Source: Taxillus chinensis
Lineage: Eukaryota > Streptophyta > Magnoliopsida > Santalales > Loranthaceae
Reading direction: 5' to 3'
Length of the DNA stretch: 64,000 bases
Assembly: GCA_023512835.1 (NCBI GenBank)
Contig: CM042091.1
Span: forward strand, 25,065,506 to 25,129,505
Positions 10,801 through 23,879 of this stretch are shown one piece after another. Positions within the stretch are counted from its first letter, which is position 1; each line of letters opens with the position of its first letter. A program made the translations under genes and the position numbers. The notes under the pieces were generated by a model. It ran no database searches. It saw nothing but the letters and a program-made list of their open reading frames with translations, and was not told where the DNA came from.

Positions 10801-11971
10801 GATTAAAGCTGCCCGGATCTTTATGCTTGATGGGCAAACTCGTTGAACAACACCTGCTCACCTCGTTAGTGATCGCCACCGTCTCATGATCCCCATATTT
10901 CCTCTTCTTTGTCACAAAATCTTTGATGTATTTTCCGTACCTAGGCATCTGCTCCAAAACTTCCACAAATGGAATATTAATCTCAAGCTTCTTGAACAAA
11001 CTCGAAAGCGCTCATACTCTTCTTCAACCCTCTGGTTCCTCAGCCTTTGAGGAAATGGCATAGTAGGCCTGAGCTCTTGCTTCTGTTCTTCGCCTATTCT
11101 TGTCTTGACTCACTGCTTGTCCTTCTTTTCTTGCACTTTTTCGTCAGCTTCCAAGGGTCCGCTTTGTTCTTCCGGGAATTGCCTTCTTCTTAGGCTCTTC
11201 CACTTCATTCGGTGTCTTCCCCGCTCCTTAGAGTGATAGCCTTGCAACTCTCCTTGGGGTTCACCTCGGTGTCACTTGGAAAAGTATTGGTTGACACCCT
11301 TTGATTAGCATTCCTGGGCCATACTTACAAGTAACTTCTCCATACTCTTAATTGAAGTCTCCATACTACCTACCCTTTCCTTCAAATCACCCACCTCTCT
11401 TTCTAGCTATCTCATCCTCATGCTGATATGTTCTTCTTTGCTGCCGAGGCCGAGGTCGTCGTTGCTCGAATCCAGGAGGTGGGTGTAAATAATTATCCGT
11501 AGCATACGGATTCTCGCTTCATCCCCGGGGGCACATATTTATACCGAGGCGATGTATCTCCCCCTCGGTTCGATTCTTCCGAAATGGCCGAGACTGGCTG
11601 ATTCAGGTTGTACCCTTGTTGTTGTTGTTGAGGATAAAACCGCCGCTTCCGGTACAAGCCTTTTCCTCCAACATAATTTGCTTCTTCAGCTCCACTCCAC
11701 CTGCTCATCTGGTAAAGCTTGTTGTGATCCTTCAACTTTAAGAGCCAATACTTCCATGCCTTTCACTAAAGCTTGAATCGTGCTTGCATATCATTGGAAG
11801 AATTATCAACTGAAGCTATCTTCTCCCTTGGCTTTGAAGTACGCACATTAGACCACTGCCAATCAGCTAATGACAGCCTCTCCAAGAGCTCTGCTGCTGC
11901 GTCAGGCTCTAGATTCATCAAGCATCCTCCAGTAGCTACATTCACCTTGTCTTGTGAATGGGACTGAAGAC
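10801..11971 (-). pseudogene. gag: gag of element 1, C-terminal part (left of nested element 2)
   Basis: From 11971 leftward this continues the gag frame broken by element 2: HSQDKVN, LEPDAAAELLERLSLADWQW, a Gln/Asn-rich stretch (FYPQQQQQGYN), RYKYVPPGMK, then the conserved segment before protease (VEVLEQMPRYGKYIKDF, near 10900). Several frameshifts occur. No CCHC zinc knuckle was seen in any frame. Together with 25397-26130 it forms one gag gene. It would be the particle structural protein. Confidence 0.85.
11967..11971. repeat. Target-site duplication AAGAC, left copy
   Basis: AAGAC immediately precedes LTR_B and recurs immediately after LTR_C (25392-25396). The uninterrupted gag of element 2 (near 22931-22935) has the same sequence once, so the pair is a true 5-bp duplication made by element 2. 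Confidence 0.95.
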
Positions 11972-13492
11972 TGACAGACAAGATTTTTAGCCTCTCTAAA
12001 AGAGCTAGCTAATGTCGTTAAATCTCTCTTCAAAATAATAAATTCCCTAAGTTTGCACTAAAAGAATAGCAGCAAGAAAGGGGTCGAACCCACAGGGATT
12101 AGCCTAGTTTCCTAGTTCTCAAATCAAATCACCCAATTACTCTTGTTCTATAAAATGTCTTGGCAAAAAGTTTTCTTTTTTAAACTAAAGATCTAATTTT
12201 TATTTGGTTTTCTGAATAAACAAAGAAAGTAAACTAATTTTAGGATTAAGTTTCAAGGATTAAAAGCATCTAGGGTCACAATTTCACCTCCCTATGTTAT
12301 CTCTACTGGTTCATGGTATTAGGGTTGTCTGATTGAAAACATGCTAAACATAAGCCAAGGACAACAAATGGTCATTGAGGTCCTTTTAAGAGTTGTATGC
12401 CAGAATGGTCATCTAAACACACAAACATGCAAAGCCAATAAATCATACTTGCAAAAGGATAATGATCACACCAATTACAAATAAGTTATGAATCTCAATC
12501 CGCCCAGACTAGGGCTAAGAATATCAAGGTGTACATCCAAAGATAGAATTAAGAACAGATTCATAAAACATGCAAAACTCAATCATCCAAACCCAAATAT
12601 TCATAAACACAAAGAAAGCAACAAGGGGGCTACATTGCTCCCCTAGATTAAAAGAACTACTCACGCATGATTACAAGCAAAACCAAAGCAGAAAAGCTCA
12701 ACATCTTCTTCTTGATCACGCGCACAGCAAAGCTTCAAATCCAAGCTCCAAAATCTGCGACGGCTGCTGCGGACGGTCGACGGCGTTGCTCTCCTAGGTC
12801 AAGGAGCACCTCCAAGTCGTGGAGCCTCTCTCTCTCTCTCTAAAACGTGTAGGGGGTTAGGCATGGCTAGCAAGGGGCGTGGAGCTCTTATTTATAGAGT
12901 TTGGATGGGCCTTGAGGTGTGTAACCTAGCCCACTTATCAAAACGACGTAGTTTTGATAAGTAACACTCAAAACATTAAAAACTCTATCTTCCATCCACA
13001 ATTTGGACTTGGGCCTTCAGGAACAAATGATCAGCATGGAAAAACGATTGGATCGGTCCAAAAATATCTCTCGCACGCCAATTTGCACGTGATATGGTGA
13101 ATTCACGTGCACCTCCAAATCAGCTCAAACTTCTCCCCAAGCTTCCTTCCATCATGTAGAGGCCTCAGAGGCAAAAATAGGCTTGCACGTGAATTGGGTG
13201 AATTCACGTGCAGATCCAAATCAGCTCCAAATGCTCTGAAATTTCTGTGGCATGTAGAGGACATCATTCCAAGCAACTTTGCTTCTTGCACGCCAATTGT
13301 TTGAGGCCATCTACTATGTCAAAAGTGAGGTCCAAAACCTGCCAAAACAGCTTAAAAACGCATGTATTTGCAACTAGCATCTTCCTAGGGGTTAGAGCAA
13401 ATATATATGAAATATGAGGCAATAAGGCTCTAATCATGCTCTTAAACATCCTAAATAAATACTAGAATAACGGCATAAAATGCACGTTATCA
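11972..13492 (-). repeat. LTR_B, 3' LTR of element 2
   Basis: 1521 bp; TGACAGACAAG at the left, CACGTTATCA at the right. Shares with LTR_C the R/U3 variants GGAGCTCTTATTTATAGAG and AACGCATGTATTTGC. Contains the TATA box, the 12-bp-arm inverted repeat (12933-12962), a CT microsatellite near 12826-12841, and CACGTG boxes around 13086-13210. Confidence 0.95.
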
Positions 13493-15041
13493 AATACACC
13501 ACACTTGAACCATTGCTTGTCCTCAAGCAAAAACATACAAGCATGCAAAAATAAAATAAACACGCAGTCAAACGGAAGAAAATAAAATAACAATCAAGGA
13601 GAATCATGGTTTCCTAAGCATGCAACTCTATCATGATGAAATGGGAATTTAAGCATCAAAATGAGTCATAGCTTAGTTCATTCATGTCCATATCCCTAAG
13701 TCCAACAACCATGCAATATCTCCACTTAAATTTCAGAAATGAGCAAGCAATCCATGATAAAATAGCACCTAGTTTCCCTTTAAGTTCTTACCAAGGATAA
13801 GCAGCCTCACTCAAATATAATAATTCTCAAGCCCAATACCTATCAATGAACAATGGATGGAAAAACTCTATCTCTACACTCGCCATCAGCTATTGATTAA
13901 GTACTTGCCAAACAATCATGAGAGTTCCCTATTGTGCTCATCAAAGAAAACACACCCTCTATTATACTTTATTTGAACTCACACTCTAGTCTAAACTCAA
14001 TAAACTCACACTTTATTCTAATAACTGATAAAACAAAACCATGTGCTAAAGAATTGAGCTCAACACTCTCAAAACAAAACATAATTCAGCCAATGTGGCT
14101 TCACAAATCTAAACAATCACACATAAACATCAAGCCAGTGTGGCTTTTATTTTGAATCCCTCTTTTTTTTTTATGTTTTTTTTTAAGTAATAACCTTACA
14201 AGGTTGCATTTTATGCTCTCCCTTGATGGATTATTCACTTTTTTTTTATTCACATAACACATAAATAAGACTGATTTTTCTAATGCATACCCCTTGCCAT
14301 TTTGCTACATAAGGAGAGACAGAAATTCATTGATGTCTCACATCCCATTTTCCAATTAAGTGATGGCTTTTTCACATTCTATATCACAGCCTTTTCCAAT
14401 AATATCACAAAATAAAGAAAAGAATGCAAAGACAGTCACAATGACTTAGAGGTCTTGCATCCTAACTCCACACACCAAACACTGAGCACTAATAAGTAAT
14501 CACATGCTTACTTGACTCCTACCATTAAATAACCAATGTTGAATGCAAGATGAGTAGCAAATCAAACTATTACCCATACCCTAAATGTCACTCAAGGGCT
14601 AAAAAAGAAGTTTGTTCTCATTTTTCATTTCTTTTTCACTCAACTTTAAGGGTTACTTAGGTCTCATTATAGCATTTCATGCTCATCTAATATTCAAAAC
14701 TCAGCTCCAAAAACATGGTGATATCATTCAAGAGATATAGACATGATTAAACCAATTCAGAGCACATTTTAACTACTTTAACACCCTTATCACAACATGA
14801 TACTAATGTGGCATAAAAAAAATAAATTTTAAGCCAAAATTGCATACTTAATATCCATGTCTCCACAAGCAAATCATTCAAGCAAACAACTCAAACAATC
14901 ATGCAACTAAAAATATGTTTTAATTAAATAAAACATGCAATCACAACATAAAAGACAAGCAAGTGGCTCAAGTCACTCCCATACACCACACTTAAAATAT
15001 GCTATGTCCGCATGGCATAAAAGAAGGAGTAGGAAAAACAC
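13493..15041 (-). other. 3' UTR of element 2
   Basis: AT-rich, no credible ORF, collinear with 2584-4199. The weak polypurine region adjoins LTR_B (GTGTGGTGTATT on minus). The long T/G tract of element 1 is reduced here to a few bases near 14908. Confidence 0.75.
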
Positions 15042-17413
15042 TTACCCCTGGTTTGGCACACTGTAATAGTAGATGACATTGGCCACCATTCGTCGCACCT
15101 GAGCCACAAAGTCAGCCGACGTCTCGCCGCGCACTTCCCAATTTTCCTTCCCTTGCGAATACCCATCATGTAGTAGCAAACAAAGATCCCACAGCCTGAA
15201 TTGGTCAGGCTGTTGGGGAATTTGCATTTCATTGTAGTGAATAAGAGGGAGCTTGTCCGCCAACAAGCCTTCTTTGATCATTGCCACTTTCATGCGTTTG
15301 ATGAACCCATGCACTAACCTGTCTTTTCCGTCTAGCAAACCCTTCGCCTTGGCTTGGATCATATAGCACGGCATGGCCTACATCCAGATTCACACTGGAC
15401 AAGTACATAGTGGCGGTCAATGTGCACCGGAATCAGCACCTCATGCATACCATGCCAAGGGCGGTGCCCTTCATTCTCTCCATTAATGCGTTGGCGCCAC
15501 ACCTCTTCGGACAAGGGTTGATTGAAAAGCTCACATAGCATGATGGAAGTGTACCCAGCTAAGGGGTAATTATAAGGCTCGGCCTCCACTACATACCGCA
15601 TGGTCCTGCAGAAGAGGTCTATCTCGTCGGCATAGAGATATTCATTCTCCGAGATCCTCTTCAAGCTAAAAGGAGTGAAGATATCATTATCCCGTATAAA
15701 TCGAGCCCTATGACCTGTGGAATTGATGAATTCTTCAAATGTCGCTTGGCTCTCTTCAGACGATAAAGCTGGATTAATGATTAAATGAACAGGAGGGCCA
15801 AGTAGATCTTCAGGTTCAGCAGGCATGTATGCACCCCAAGATACTGGAAATATAGCAGGCACCAGGGCCTGAGAATATGCAGGATCCGTAAAAGGCTGGA
15901 AGGGTGAATTCCCTGTGCTGGCTCTGCCTCCTCTTGAGGTTGGAAGGGTGAATACCCTGTTGTCGGCTCGCCTCCTCTTGGATGATAATGGGGTGGCCTA
16001 GCCGAAGATTGTGGTTGAGGTGGATCCACCTGGGGCTGGATAAGCATCTTCAGGGGGATGGAGAGGGTTCTTCATCAGGATATCTCCACTATAGGAGAAC
16101 GTTTTGAGGCTTTCCTCTTGCTCAAAGCCTTCCAGATTTTGCCTAGGAGGCCTTTGACTTCTTTATTGTCCTTCCTCAGGGCTTCCACCTCGCGGCTGGG
16201 TTCTGGCATTCGCCTCCCCGAGCTGCTGTGTTTCTTGCCTCCAAGCTTCGGTAGATGCGGCAGGATGAGCTTTGGGGGCCTCCCATGCTCTAGGTGATGC
16301 ATGAGCGGCTACATCCGGGGCCTCCCACGCTCCGGTTCTAGGTCGTGTGAAGTAGCTTGTTGGTCTCCAGAGATGAGGGCCATTAATTCTTCAAATTGGG
16401 CATTAGTGATGTGCCCATTAGTGATCGCCCAATTGATGACCTCCACTTCGCTCACCACCTGCCCACTAATGCCTTGAAAGAAATTGAAAATGTCTTCTTT
16501 GTGTACATTGAACCGCATGTACATGGCGGTGAGTCTCGTATAAAGTCTGCTTCCTTTGATCCAAATGAGGAGAGGTCTCCCTTGCAAAGTCCGTGGATCG
16601 CTCCACATGAACACCGTGCCTAGCGGGCCGTGATGGAGGAGGAACATTGGTTGCCCAATGACCTCTGGGTATCGACCCCCAAACCTCCTTGACTTGCAAT
16701 ACTCTTAACACCCAGGTGAGAAGGAAAAGTAATGCTCTTCATGGAGGAAAATTGCAAAGCAGGCATGCTTTGAAATATCACACACAACATTCTCGCCATT
16801 TATCCGCTTGGATGAGTTTTTCTTCCACCATTTAAAAATGGTAGTGGCCCAATCCACATTTAGCATATGATCAATGCTATACATGAACTCCAGGTGTGGC
16901 TTAGGCACACTATCTAGCCCACTGGTCTGAATCAATAAGCATTTCCCTACCAGGTAAGCTAGGCATCTAAATTTTCCAACAAAACCATTCTTGGTATACC
17001 GCCTTCGACTTTTAAATTTTCTAGCATAGTTACATGCAGTACCAAATTCTCCTAGGCTTAGCCGAGGGAAGCTACTACTGGGTTCAGGGAGGTTAAAGCA
17101 ATTTCTAATAATATCAGGGGTTATTCCGACATAAACCCCTTGCACAACCCCTATCGGTTCATCCTCACTCCCGGAGACAGATGCATAGAAGTCTTGTAAG
17201 GCGAGAATAAGAAATAGCCTGGCTGGGCGAGATACTAACCTTTGTAATCCCAGGAGTTTGAATTTTAACGACCACCTCTCTAGCCCAGCCCAGCTCTGAA
17301 GCCTCCAAAGCCCGCATGTCAAGAGCATGCCCCAAGAGTATCTCCTCCTCGCCTTGGCTATCAGCACTAGGTGAGTGCACCTCCTCCTGGCCAGTCCTCC
17401 TTGTGCGCACCAT
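15042..17413 (-). pseudogene. Extra ORF after pol with C48 protease (element 2)
   Basis: ATG at 17413 (MVRTRRTGQEEVHS). It can be followed in overlapping frames (17466-16705, 16711-16466, 16647-16309, 16302-16075, 16047-15781, 15862-15359, 15374-15042) to a stop at 15042. It has the same N-terminal domain, charged helix (EVEALRKDNKEVKGL), Pro-rich linker and C48 domain as element 1. Here the linker-to-protease join is continuous (DLLGPPVHLIINPALSS), so the break at about 4940 in element 1 is private to that copy. An extra base next to the catalytic Cys splits DQF from GCGIFVCYY between two frames. The linker has an extra partial repeat (PFQPQEEAEP). Confidence 0.8.
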
Positions 17414-18120
17414 CTTTGGAATGAGAAAATAAGAACAAGAGCGAAAAGCGAAGAGCAAGAGAGCAAAAGGGCAGAGTTTCTCTAATACTCGGATCTGGAG
17501 TGATTTTGGTGTGGAAGCCTTTGAAGATGGCCTCCCTTTATATAGTGTGCGAAGGAAAGATGCTCCAATTGGCGTGATACACGTGCCCCTAACTTTTCAG
17601 AGTGTTCGACCAAAATACCCTCTCGCACGTGAATTGGCTGAATTGGCGTGCGGTCGAATCGTCCCAAACTTTGGTGGTGGGTCCCCACTGAGCTGGCAAG
17701 CAATACTTCCTTCTGCACGTGAATTGTGGGAAGCTTCTAGGAGGGCTAAAATCGGTATTTTGCATTTTTGGGCCTCCATATGACAGCTATCAATTCGCGT
17801 GCACGAGTAAACGTGAATCACATGGTCTTCATCTACCATTCCAGAAAGTTACAGCGCAAAAGGAGTTGCACGTGAATTGGGCAATTCACGTGCAAATTTA
17901 CGTTCAGGCCCAAACTGGCCCAAATTTCTCCACTGAGTTGCTTATGCATTATGGACCATCTTTAAGTCTTGCACGTGAATTGTTTGAGCCCATCTTCAAG
18001 CACTTTTGGGCTTCACTTGCTCCTTGCTCCTTGACTTTGACTTTAAAAATAATTCCACAAGTTCAGGACCCAATAATTTGCTCATCCTGCACATGGTTAA
18101 CTAAGAAAGGAACAAAGTCT
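17414..18120 (-). promoter_or_regulatory. Putative internal promoter of the C48-protease gene (element 2)
   Basis: Collinear with 6512-7199. TATA (CTATATAAAG on minus) at 17536-17545, about 125 bp before the ATG. CACGTG boxes at 17580, 17626, 17716, 17869, 17887 and 17972. The pair at 17869/17887 forms a near-palindrome of GCACGTGAATTG with CAATTCACGTGC, as in LTR U3. No ORF is seen. Confidence 0.6.
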
Positions 18121-18289
18121 CCTGCACAATGGTTAGCTTGCAAACAAATTTATTGAATAAAATAAATAAAAGAAAATAACATAAAATAAAACATAGCAAT
18201 AAACATTGGGTTGCCTCCCAATCAGCGCTTTATTTAAAGTCTGTAGCTAGACTTGCAGTTATGATCAAGCAATGGTGAAAGAGAGGGAA
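18121..18289 (-). other. Spacer after integrase stop (element 2)
   Basis: Non-coding copy of 7200-7389, with the same ATTGGG...CCCAAT dyad near 18205-18223. No gene is seen. Confidence 0.5.
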
Positions 18290-21200
18290 TCAACTATCTC
18301 CCTCTCGAGTTGAATCAAAGTATGGTTTCAGCCTATTGCCATTCACCCAAAATTTCTGGCCATCTACTGACTTGGAGCTCAAAGCTCCCATATGGCTTCT
18401 TATCAACTATCACAAAAGGTCCCATCCACTTGGACCTTAATTTGCCAGGAAATAACCTCAACCTTGTGTTAAATAGAAGAACTTTCTGTCCTAAGGTTAA
18501 CGGTTCATTGTTAAGTTGCCTATCATGCCATTTCTTAGTTCTTTCTTTGTAAAATTTAGCACTATCATAGGCATCCAACCTAAGCTCATCTAACTCAATT
18601 AATTGAGTCATCCTAAGCTCCTTGATCTCTTGTGGGTTGAAATTTAACTTCTTCAAGGCCCAATGAGCCTTGTGTTCTAGTTCCACAGGCAAGTGACATG
18701 CCTTACCATATAGAATACGGTAAGGTGACATCCCAATGGGAGTTTTGTAAGCTGTCCTATATGCCCATAAGGCTTCATCAAGCCTTTGAGACCAATCTTT
18801 CCTATTGGCTCCAACAGTTTTCTCTAAAATGGCCTTAATCTCCCTGTTGGACACTCCGCTTGTCCATTAGCTTGTGGGTGGTAAGCTAAAGACTTCCTAT
18901 GAGTGACACCATACTTGTTCAATAATTTATCAAACAATTTGTTGCAGAAATGACTACCCTCATCATCGATTATAGCCCTTGGTGTCCCAAAACGGCTAAA
19001 GATGTTCCTAGTAAGGAAATGAGTCACAACCCTAGCATCATTCACTCTAGTAGGAATAGCTTCTACCCACTTAGACACATAATCCACAGCAAGCAAAATG
19101 TATGAATACCCATCGAATTGGGGAATGGCCCCATGAAGTCAATGCCCCAAATGTCAAAAATTTCAACTGGAAGAATTCCAGTTAATGGCATCTCATTTTT
19201 CCTAGATAGACCACCTACCCTTTGACATCTATCACACTTTTTGATGTAGACATAGGTGTCTTTCACCATGTGAGGCCAATAAAAGCCACACTGCATGATC
19301 TTAGCCACAGTTCTTTGCACCCCAAAGTGGCCCCCATAATGTGATGCATGACAATGATGTATTATGTCATCTACCTCCTCCTCAAGGACACACTTTCTTA
19401 TGATTTGGTCTGGACACCTCCTATAAAGAATTGGGTCTTCCCAAATGTATTTTCTAGCATCCACTACCAATTTCTTTCTCTGGTGGTAGTCTAACCGCTT
19501 GGGTATGAACCCGGTGGCTAAATAATTTGCTATGTCGGCAAACCAAGGAAGATGATGCACCTCAAACAACTTCTCATCAGGAAAGTCATCTACAATGGGT
19601 AGAGACTTAGGTGCATTCTCCACACGGGAGAGGTGATCAGCCATGCAATTTAGGGCTCCCTTTGTGTCTCTAATTTCAAGGTCAAATTCCTGTAAGAGGA
19701 GAACCCATCTAATCAAGCGTGGCTTAGCTTCTTTTTTAGCAAACAAATATTTCAATGCAGCATGATCAGTATAAACAATCACTTTAGACCCCAAAAGGTA
19801 GGGTCTAAACTTGTTGCAACCATAAACCACAGCTAGCAACTCTTTCTCGGTGGTGGTATAGTTCTGTTGAGCATCATCTAAGGTCTTACTAGCATAGTAA
19901 ATGACCCTAAACACCTTTTCTCGCCTTTGCCCTAAGACTACCCCCACAAAGATAATCACTCGCATCACACATTAGCTCAAAAGGCTGAGCCCGGTCAGGT
20001 GTGACTATAACAGTGCATGACTAACTTACCCTTGAGGATGTTAAAAGCTTCTAAGCAATCTTCATTAAACTCAAAGCTTGTGTCTTTTTCTAACAACCTA
20101 CTCATGGGTTTTGCAATTTTTGAGAAGTCCTTAATGAATCTCCTATAAAAGCCAGCATGGCCAAGGAAACTTCTCACTCCTTTTTCATTAGTTGGAGGTG
20201 GCAGAGTCTCAATAGTGGAGATTTTTGCCTTGTCTACCTCCAAACCATGTGCGACACCTTGTGCCCTAGAACTATCCCCTCTGTTACCATGAAATGGCAT
20301 TTCTCCCAATTTAGGACTAGTTCCTTCTCCTCACATCTCTCTAAGACCACATCTAGATTTTTCAAGCCTTGTTGGTAGGAGGAAGCAAACACCGAGAAGT
20401 CATCCATGAAGACCTCCATGATCTCCTCAACCAAACCCTGAAAAATAGCCATCATACACCCTTGAAAGGTGGCGGGGGCATTACAAAGCCCAAATGGCAT
20501 TCTCCTAAATGCAAATGTGCCAAAAGGGCACGTGAAGGTGGTCTTTTCTTGGTCCTCGGGCTTAACCATGATCTGATTATACCCGGAATAGCCATCTAAA
20601 AAGCAAGGAGTGACTATAGCCGGTTAACCTATCCAACATTTGGTCAATGAAAGGAAGAGGAAAATGATCCTTCCTAGTGGCCTTGTTCAGCTTCCTATAG
20701 TCAACACACACTCTCCACCCCGTCACGGTGCGAGATGGGATCAATTCATTTTTCTCATTCTTAATCACGGTCATGCCCCCTTTCTTGGGCACAACATGCA
20801 ATGGACTCACCCACTCACTATCTGAAATAGCATAAATTATACCCGCATTTTTCCATTTTAAAATTTCTTTTCTAACAACTTCTTTCATAGCAGGGTTTAA
20901 TCTTCTTTGTCTTTCAGCAGTGGGTTTAAAATCATCATTCATCAAAATCTTATGCATGCAAATCCCTGGACTAATACCCCTAATGTCTTCAATGTTCCAT
21001 CCTAGGGCCTTTTTGTGTTTCCTAAGGACTTCTAACAATTGAGTACACTCCACATCATTCAAATTAGAAGCAACAATAACAGGGAATTGATTTGTAGAGT
21101 CTAGAAATTCATACCTTAGGTGTCCAGGCAGCTCCTTTAGTTCTGGAGCTGGAGGCATGTCATCTTCTTTCTCCTCCTCAGCTTGCTCCAAAGAGTTTGT

Positions 21201-21720
21201 AATTTGCTCATCTTTCTCAGCTGTCAAGTACATCTCTTCATCTTGTTGAGCTTCTATAAGCTGAAGGGCTTCATCATTGGTGGTGGTAATTTCTTCTGCC
21301 AAGTAATCTTCCACCAATTCCTCAAGGTCTTCAACCCAAAGGCAATCCTCCTCCTCTTGACCTTGCAAAGCCTTCCCCATGTGGAAGACTAAGGTCTCCT
21401 CATTAATTCTCGAGTTAGCTACCCTTGAGCAACATCAATCAATGCACAACCCGTTCGAGAAACGGTCTTCCAAGGAGTAGATGAACTCCTCTATCTTCTT
21501 CCATCTCCAAAACAACAAAGTCTGCTGGAAATATGAAGGAGCCCACTTTAACTAAAGACATCTTCAATTATCCCTTCAGGCCTTCCAAGGGACCGGTCAA
21601 GAACCGCAATGATATGGAAGTGGGCTTCATGCCCTTAAGCCCAAGTTGCTTGTACAAAGCAAAGGAAATCAAATTGATGCTGGCCCCTAAATCACATAGG
21701 GCCCGCTGTCACGGTGCATT
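18290..21720 (-). pseudogene. pol: pol of element 2: protease, RT, RNase H, integrase
   Basis: The same domain set as element 1: DLGA protease near 21690, RT with FMDD near 20395-20406, RNase H ([23 protein letters not shown]), integrase zinc finger (SHYGGH, CDRC), [16 protein letters not shown] and NGQAE with the catalytic Glu, then [19 protein letters not shown]. Segments 21380-20577, 20569-20234, 20309-19995, 19968-19063, 19096-18824 and 18854-18333 are in different frames. Joins near 20245 and 20010 are one- or few-base losses at CTG/CAG sites. The integrase C-terminus is complete here and ends at 18290. Confidence 0.93.
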
Positions 21721-23663
21721 GCCAATCACACAAGGGAGATTAAAGCTGCCCGGATCTTTATGCTTGATGGGCAAACTCGTTGAACAACACTGCTCACCTC
21801 GTTAAGGATCGCCACCGTCTCATGATCCCCATATTTCCTCTTCTTTGTCACAAAATCTTTGATGTATTTTCTGTACCTAGGCATCTGCTCCAAAACTTCC
21901 ACAAATGGAATGTTAATCTCAAGCTTCTTGAACAAACTCAGGAAGCGCTCATACTCTTCTTCAACCCTCTGGTTCCTCGGCCCTCGAGGAAATGGCATAG
22001 TAGGCCTGAGCTCTTGCCTTTGTTCTTCGGCTATTCTGTCTTGACTCACTGCTTGTCCTTCTTCTCTTGCACTCTTTCTTGACTTTATCTCGATTTTCCT
22101 TGGTCATCGACTTCCAAGGGTCTGCTTTGTTCTTCCTGGAATTGCCTTCTTCTTAGGCTCTTGACTTCATTCAGTGTCTTCCCGCTCCTTAGAGTGATAG
22201 CCTTGTAACTCTCCTTGGGGTTCACCTCGGTGTCACTTGGAAAAGTATTGGTTGACACCCCTTGATTTACATTCCGAGCCAAACTCACAAGCAGCTTTTC
22301 TATATTCTTCATTGAAGATTCCATGGTGACTACCCTTTCCTCCAAACTATCCTCTCTTTTGGTTGGCTCATCCACATTCTCGATATACCCTTCCTCTTTC
22401 TTCTGGCCAAGGTCACATTTCCGGGTCGAATCCTGGAGGTGGGTGTAAATAATTATCCGTAGCATACGGATTCTCGCTTCATCCCTGGGGGCACATATTT
22501 GTACCGAAATGAGGTATCTCCCCCTCGGTTCCGAGTTCTCGAAATGGTTGAGATTGCTGCTGATTCGGGTTGTACCCTAGTTGTTGTTGTTGAGGATAAA
22601 ATTCTTGTTTTGGTACAAGCCCTTTCCTCCAACATAATTTGCTTCTTCAGCTCCACTCCAGCCCCGCTCAACTACTGGTAAAGCTTGTGATCCTTCAACT
22701 TTAAGAGCCAATACTTCCATGCCTTTCACTAAAGCTTGAATCTGTGCTTGCACATCATTGGAAGAATTTTCAACTAAAGCAATCTTCTCCCTTGGCTTTG
22801 AAGTACGCACATTAGACCACCGCCAATCAGCTAACGACAACCTCTCCAAGAGCTCGCTGCTCGCGTCAGGCTCTAGATTCATCAAGCATCCTCCAAAGCT
22901 GCATTCACCTTGTCTTGTGAATGGGACCGAAGACCTGTGTAGAAAGATTCAATTTGAATCCACCGGGGCCTTCCATGATCAGGGCATCTTCTCACTAAGT
23001 CTTTGAAACGCTCCCAAGCTTCATGAAGAGTCTCCATCTCATCTTGCCTGAACCTGCTAATCTCTCCTCTTAGCTGGATCACCTTGGAAGGAGGGAAGTA
23101 CTTTGACATGAACTTGGTCCGCATCTCCTCCCAAGTGTTGATTGAACCTGTTGGCGATGTTGAACCAGCCAAGAGCTCTATCCCTTAAAGAGAAAGGGAA
23201 AAGCCTTAGCTTTATGGCCTCCTCCGACACATTGTTGATCTTGATGGTGTCACACACCTGGTAGAACCTCATCAAATCCTGGTGTGGATCATCCACGGCT
23301 GTTCCTCCAAACGCGTTGTTACTCACCATGTTGATCAATGCCGGCTTCACCGAAGCTATTCGCTTGGACTCTTGTCCGCCGAATCCCCGAATAATGGTCC
23401 GACATCATCGGCCTCGCATAATCTAAGAAGGTTCTGGGCATAAACCTATTACCCTCTTCTTCTGGATATTGGCCATTGTAATTGGCCCCTCCTTGCGGTG
23501 TACCACCATCAGGTCTGAGATCTGCCATCAGATCGCCTACGGATTGCTCCAAGCCTTGTAGTGCTTCTTCCGCCTCACGTCTCGCTTCCCTAGCCTGCTC
23601 TGCGACGAGCTCGAACAACCTTTCAGGTTCCCGCGTAAATTGTATATCCTCCTCTCTTTGCAT
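21721..23663 (-). pseudogene. gag: gag of element 2
   Basis: ATG at 23663 (MQREEDIQFTREPERLF). An Ala/Glu/Arg-rich coiled-coil-like N-terminus is followed by the retrotransposon gag (capsid) domain: DLMRFYQVCDTIKINN, LRLFPFSLRDRALGWF, WEEMRTKFMSKYFPP, ETLHEAWERFKDLVRRCP. Next come LLERLSLADW, a Gln-rich stretch, RYKYVPPGMK, a short coiled coil, KAITLRSGKTLNE, and YERFLSLFKKLEINIPF before protease. At least six frame changes occur. No CCHC knuckle was seen. Gag and pol may form one long frame; the boundary used here is approximate. Confidence 0.88.
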
Positions 23664-23879
23664 GCACAACTAGGAATCCTTGATGTATGTTCCTGTAAAC
23701 AACAACAAGAACACACCCAGTAGCTCCGAACAATGCAAAATAAACAAATAAAGAACACAAAATAACAGAAAATAAAAGACAAAATAAAACACCAAGATCA
23801 GAATTCAAACAATTTCACTCAATGTCGATTTAAAAAAAAAAACTAGTTAACCGTTGAATCCCCGGCAACGGCGCCAATT
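23664..23879 (-). other. 5' leader and tRNA-Asp primer-binding site (element 2)
   Basis: PBS on minus: TGGCGCCGTTGCCGGGG at 23876-23860, three bases from LTR_C, complementary to the 3' end of plant tRNA-Asp(GTC). The 200-nt leader is T-rich on the coding strand and ends in TTTACAGG about 30 nt before the gag ATG, like a 3' splice site, though no donor is obvious. Confidence 0.88.

Noticed and set aside
23860..23876. Sequence matching the 3' end of a tRNA
   Set aside because: Only 17 nt match, next to an LTR: this is the primer-binding site, not a tRNA gene.
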